From: Victivallales bacterium
GTDB lineage: Bacteria > Verrucomicrobiota > Lentisphaeria > Oligosphaerales > Oligosphaeraceae
Direction of reading: 5' to 3'
Length of the DNA stretch: 15,938 nucleotides
Assembly (NCBI GenBank): GCA_017431185.1
Contig: JAFRLP010000041.1
Coordinates: forward strand, 1 to 15,938
Shown here: one piece after another, positions 14,152 through 15,938 of the stretch
Numbering within the stretch: the stretch's first letter is position 1
Layout: every line of letters begins with the position of its first letter
Notes under the pieces: model-generated
The model's input: the letters and a program-made list of their open reading frames with translations, nothing else
The model's database searches: none
What the model was told of the DNA's origin: nothing
Program-made: the position numbers and the translations under genes

Positions 14152-15938
14152 CTATGCCTGGCCGTGGGGGAGAGTGACCTGCTTTTCCAGGACGCGGAAG
14201 ATGGCTGAGAGGCTGTCGATGAGCTGGCGGACATCCTCCTGGTAGGGCTTGCCGTCCTGGATGTCGAGCATGATGGCGGCGGCGTAGTCGGCGAAATCAG
14301 GCAGGCCGATGGAGGAGAGTTGGCCCTTGAGCCGATGGAGAATGGCCTTGACCTCGTCGGCCTGGTTCTTGTTTGCGAAGATGGACAAACTGTCCAGCAG
14401 GGGGCGCCAGTCGGCGGCGGTCTGCGCCAGGACCATCTTGATTTCCCCCAGGGAGATGCGGTATTGCTCACGCATATATTCGTGCATTTGGCGGACGGTG
14501 CTCTCCTCCATCGCCTCTCCGCCCTCCTGCTCCTCCAGGAGTTTGCGCTGAGGCTGGATGCCCAGCGCGTCGGCGATGCACAGCAGGAGCTGGTCACGTT
14601 CAAACGGCTTGGGGATGAAGGCGCTGGCCCCTGCCTCAAGGGCACGTGCCACATCCTCCTGATAGGCGGAGGCGGTGAGCGCCGTGATATGCGTGGCGGC
14701 TCCGCCAGGGAGTTTGCGGATTTCGCGGATGGCGGTGTATCCGTCCATCACGGGCATTTGGATGTCCATGAAGATCAGGTCAAAGGATTGCTTTTGAACG
14801 AGTTGGACGGCCTCCAGCCCGTTTTGCGCGGTGCGGTAGGGCAGCCCAGTTGCCTGGCAGATGGTCTCCAGGAGGAAGAGATTGGTGGGCGTGTCGTCCA
14901 CCAGCAATGCGAAATGCTTTTTCAGTTCGGCTGTCGGAAGCGAGACGTGGAATTGGCCAGGGATGCGCAGTTGTTCCGCCTCAGGGGCACGGGGAGCCTG
15001 GAAGGTGAACGAGAAGGTGGAGCCTTCGCCCAGTCGGCTGTTCACTTCAAGTTTTCCGCCCAGCAGTTTGACAATGCTGTGGCAGATGGCCAGCCCCAGT
15101 CCCGTCCCTCCGTATTTTCTGGCGGTGCGACGTTCCGCCTGTGTGTATGGCTGAAAGAGGCGTTCCAGGTCACTGGGGGCGATTCCCGTGCCAGTGTCGC
15201 TGACGGAGAAGTGGAGCCGCACCATGCCGTTGCCAGCCTCTTCATTGCGCAGAGTCAGACGCACTTCACCACGCTCGGTGAATTTGGCTGCATTGCCCAG
15301 CAGGTTGTCCAGTACTTGGCGGAGCCGCAACGGATCGGAACGGATGATGATGGGCGTGGCTTCGGTCGGCGGATCATAGACGAATTGGACGTTGGGGCGC
15401 GAACGCAGGAGCTGCCGGGCCAACGCACAGCGGTCTTCCAGCAGGGCGTTCAGATTGAAGGCCACCTCCTCCAACTCCAGTTTCCCAGCGGTGATTTTGG
15501 AGAAGTCGAGCACTTCGTTGATGACGTGCAGCAGGTTTTTGGCGCTGGATTGGATGAGAGAAAGATACTGCGCCTGCTGGGGATTCAGGCTGGTTTCGCC
15601 CAGGCTGTCCAGAAAGCCGATGATGCCATTGAGTGGCGTGCGGATATCGTGACTCATGCTCGCGAAGAAATCCTGCATGGCTATCGTATCGGCGCGGTTT
15701 CGACTGTCCAGACGCTTGAGACTGTTGGCGATGTCATCTGGTTCAGGCCAGCAAGGCGCGTTTGTGGGGAGCGGCTGATGGTTGAGGAGGGACATGTCCT
15801 CCGCCAAGGCGCGCAGACGCCGCGCCGTCTGGAAGTGGTAGATGCCTAGGAAAGCCAGGGCCAGCAGCGCCTCCAGAATAAAGCCACCCGCCAGAAAAAG
15901 CGCGTTTCGGCTCAGTAGTCTGGTCTGGGCGGTCATCA
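14152..15938 (-). CDS. Hybrid sensor histidine kinase (HisKA-HATPase-REC-Hpt), 5' end outside window
   Basis: This is a membrane-bound hybrid two-component kinase. Numbering is from the ATG at 15936. A membrane helix (about 11-34) is followed by a short linker and then HisKA with the phosphorylated His96 in SMSHDIRTPLNG. The ATPase domain has N-box Asn215 (NLLGNAAKF), G1 DTGTGIAP (247-254) and G2 GGTGLGL (276-282). The receiver domain has Asp347/Asp348, phospho-acceptor Asp391, Thr421 and Lys443. The Hpt domain at about 480-590 has His534 in HRLKG. The full phosphorelay His-Asp-His is present with every key residue. The frame remains open to the window edge, and a single helix with a positively charged cytoplasmic flank is typical of the last membrane segment of a sensor. 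An input domain therefore probably lies upstream, beyond 15938. No partner response regulator is seen. Its 3' end is duplicated at 12455-12498. Confidence 0.93.
   Translation of the reverse strand, partial: MTAQTRLLSRNALFLAGGFILEALLALAFLGIYHFQTARRLRALAEDMSLLNHQPLPTNAPCWPEPDDIANSLKRLDSRNRADTIAMQDFFASMSHDIRTPLNGIIGFLDSLGETSLNPQQAQYLSLIQSSAKNLLHVINEVLDFSKITAGKLELEEVAFNLNALLEDRCALARQLLRSRPNVQFVYDPPTEATPIIIRSDPLRLRQVLDNLLGNAAKFTERGEVRLTLRNEEAGNGMVRLHFSVSDTGTGIAPSDLERLFQPYTQAERRTARKYGGTGLGLAICHSIVKLLGGKLEVNSRLGEGSTFSFTFQAPRAPEAEQLRIPGQFHVSLPTAELKKHFALLVDDTPTNLFLLETICQATGLPYRTAQNGLEAVQLVQKQSFDLIFMDIQMPVMDGYTAIREIRKLPGGAATHITALTASAYQEDVARALEAGASAFIPKPFERDQLLLCIADALGIQPQRKLLEEQEGGEAMEESTVRQMHEYMREQYRISLGEIKMVLAQTAADWRPLLDSLSIFANKNQADEVKAILHRLKGQLSSIGLPDFADYAAAIMLDIQDGKPYQEDVRQLIDSLSAIFRVLEKQVTLPHGQA
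14156..14190. repeat. Kinase 3'-end copy of the flanking direct repeat
   Basis: This is the intact partner of the degenerate copy at 12455-12498. The best block, 14156-14172, is identical to 12455-12471 except for one base, and TTCCAG recurs at 14185-14190 (12493-12498). Both copies run in the same orientation and bracket the palindrome array plus the ATPase gene, about 1.65 kb. The copy lies inside the last codons of the kinase gene, so it is under coding constraint, unlike its partner. Confidence 0.5.

Noticed and set aside
13833..14654. Overlapping open frames on both strands through the palindrome array, encoding a 17-residue periodic peptide
   Set aside because: The 51-bp period is divisible by three and the units are palindromic, so both strands stay open automatically. 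The frames have no ribosome binding site and mostly shadow the ATPase start or the kinase.
14320..15849. Long plus-strand open frame of 509 codons
   Set aside because: It is antisense to the histidine kinase, whose domains and catalytic residues are complete. It is a codon-bias shadow.

Overview
The window reads as chromosomal DNA from a Gram-negative bacterium of the Verrucomicrobiota/Lentisphaerota side of the tree, most likely a Victivallales-like gut or aquatic polysaccharide degrader. This assignment is inference. It rests on a pseudopilin with a near-perfect [17 protein letters not shown] leader and [10 protein letters not shown] follow-on, which I recall as strongly expanded in Lentisphaerota. 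It sits next to a GntR/LacI-hybrid regulator and a large secreted glycoside-hydrolase-like protein. Base composition is GC-rich overall, with one clearly AT-richer stretch just upstream of the ATPase gene (about 13,970-14,120).

Left part (1-5,310). A ComEC/Rec2-type membrane protein on the + strand converges on, and overlaps by 14 bp, a minus-strand lipid/ribosome cluster. In transcription order that cluster is yceD (DUF177), rpmF (L32), plsX and fabD. This is the widely conserved yceD-rpmF-plsX-fab arrangement, but fabH is absent between plsX and fabD. A roughly 100-bp inverted-repeat structure lies immediately upstream of plsX. A 217-bp divergent promoter region separates yceD from pckG.

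Middle part (5,311-12,428). A complete GTP-type PEP carboxykinase (pckG) ends in a strong hairpin terminator, set among four GC-rich palindromes of two sequence types. A good sigma70-like promoter then precedes a three-gene cassette with ATGA junctions. The genes encode a GntR-HTH/LacI-sensor regulator, a type II pseudopilin-like protein with an H..DG C-terminus, and a secreted protein of 1,055 residues with a glycoside hydrolase clan A (GH42-like) core. The layout suggests a sugar-responsive, self-contained carbohydrate-use unit.

Right part (12,429-15,938). A minus-strand AAA+ ATPase with a C-terminal PD-(D/E)XK-like domain is preceded by a tandem array of about 40-bp palindromes with a 51-bp period. 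It is followed by the 5'-truncated hybrid histidine kinase (HisKA-HATPase-REC-Hpt). The ATPase and its palindromes are bracketed by two copies of the kinase gene's 3' end, one intact and one degenerate. This is what an insertion at the 3' end of a gene, or a decayed tandem kinase duplication, would leave. That bracketed module is the most unusual thing in the window.

Most other long open frames are antisense or out-of-frame shadows of these genes. I see no tRNA, rRNA, CRISPR array, transposase or integrase.
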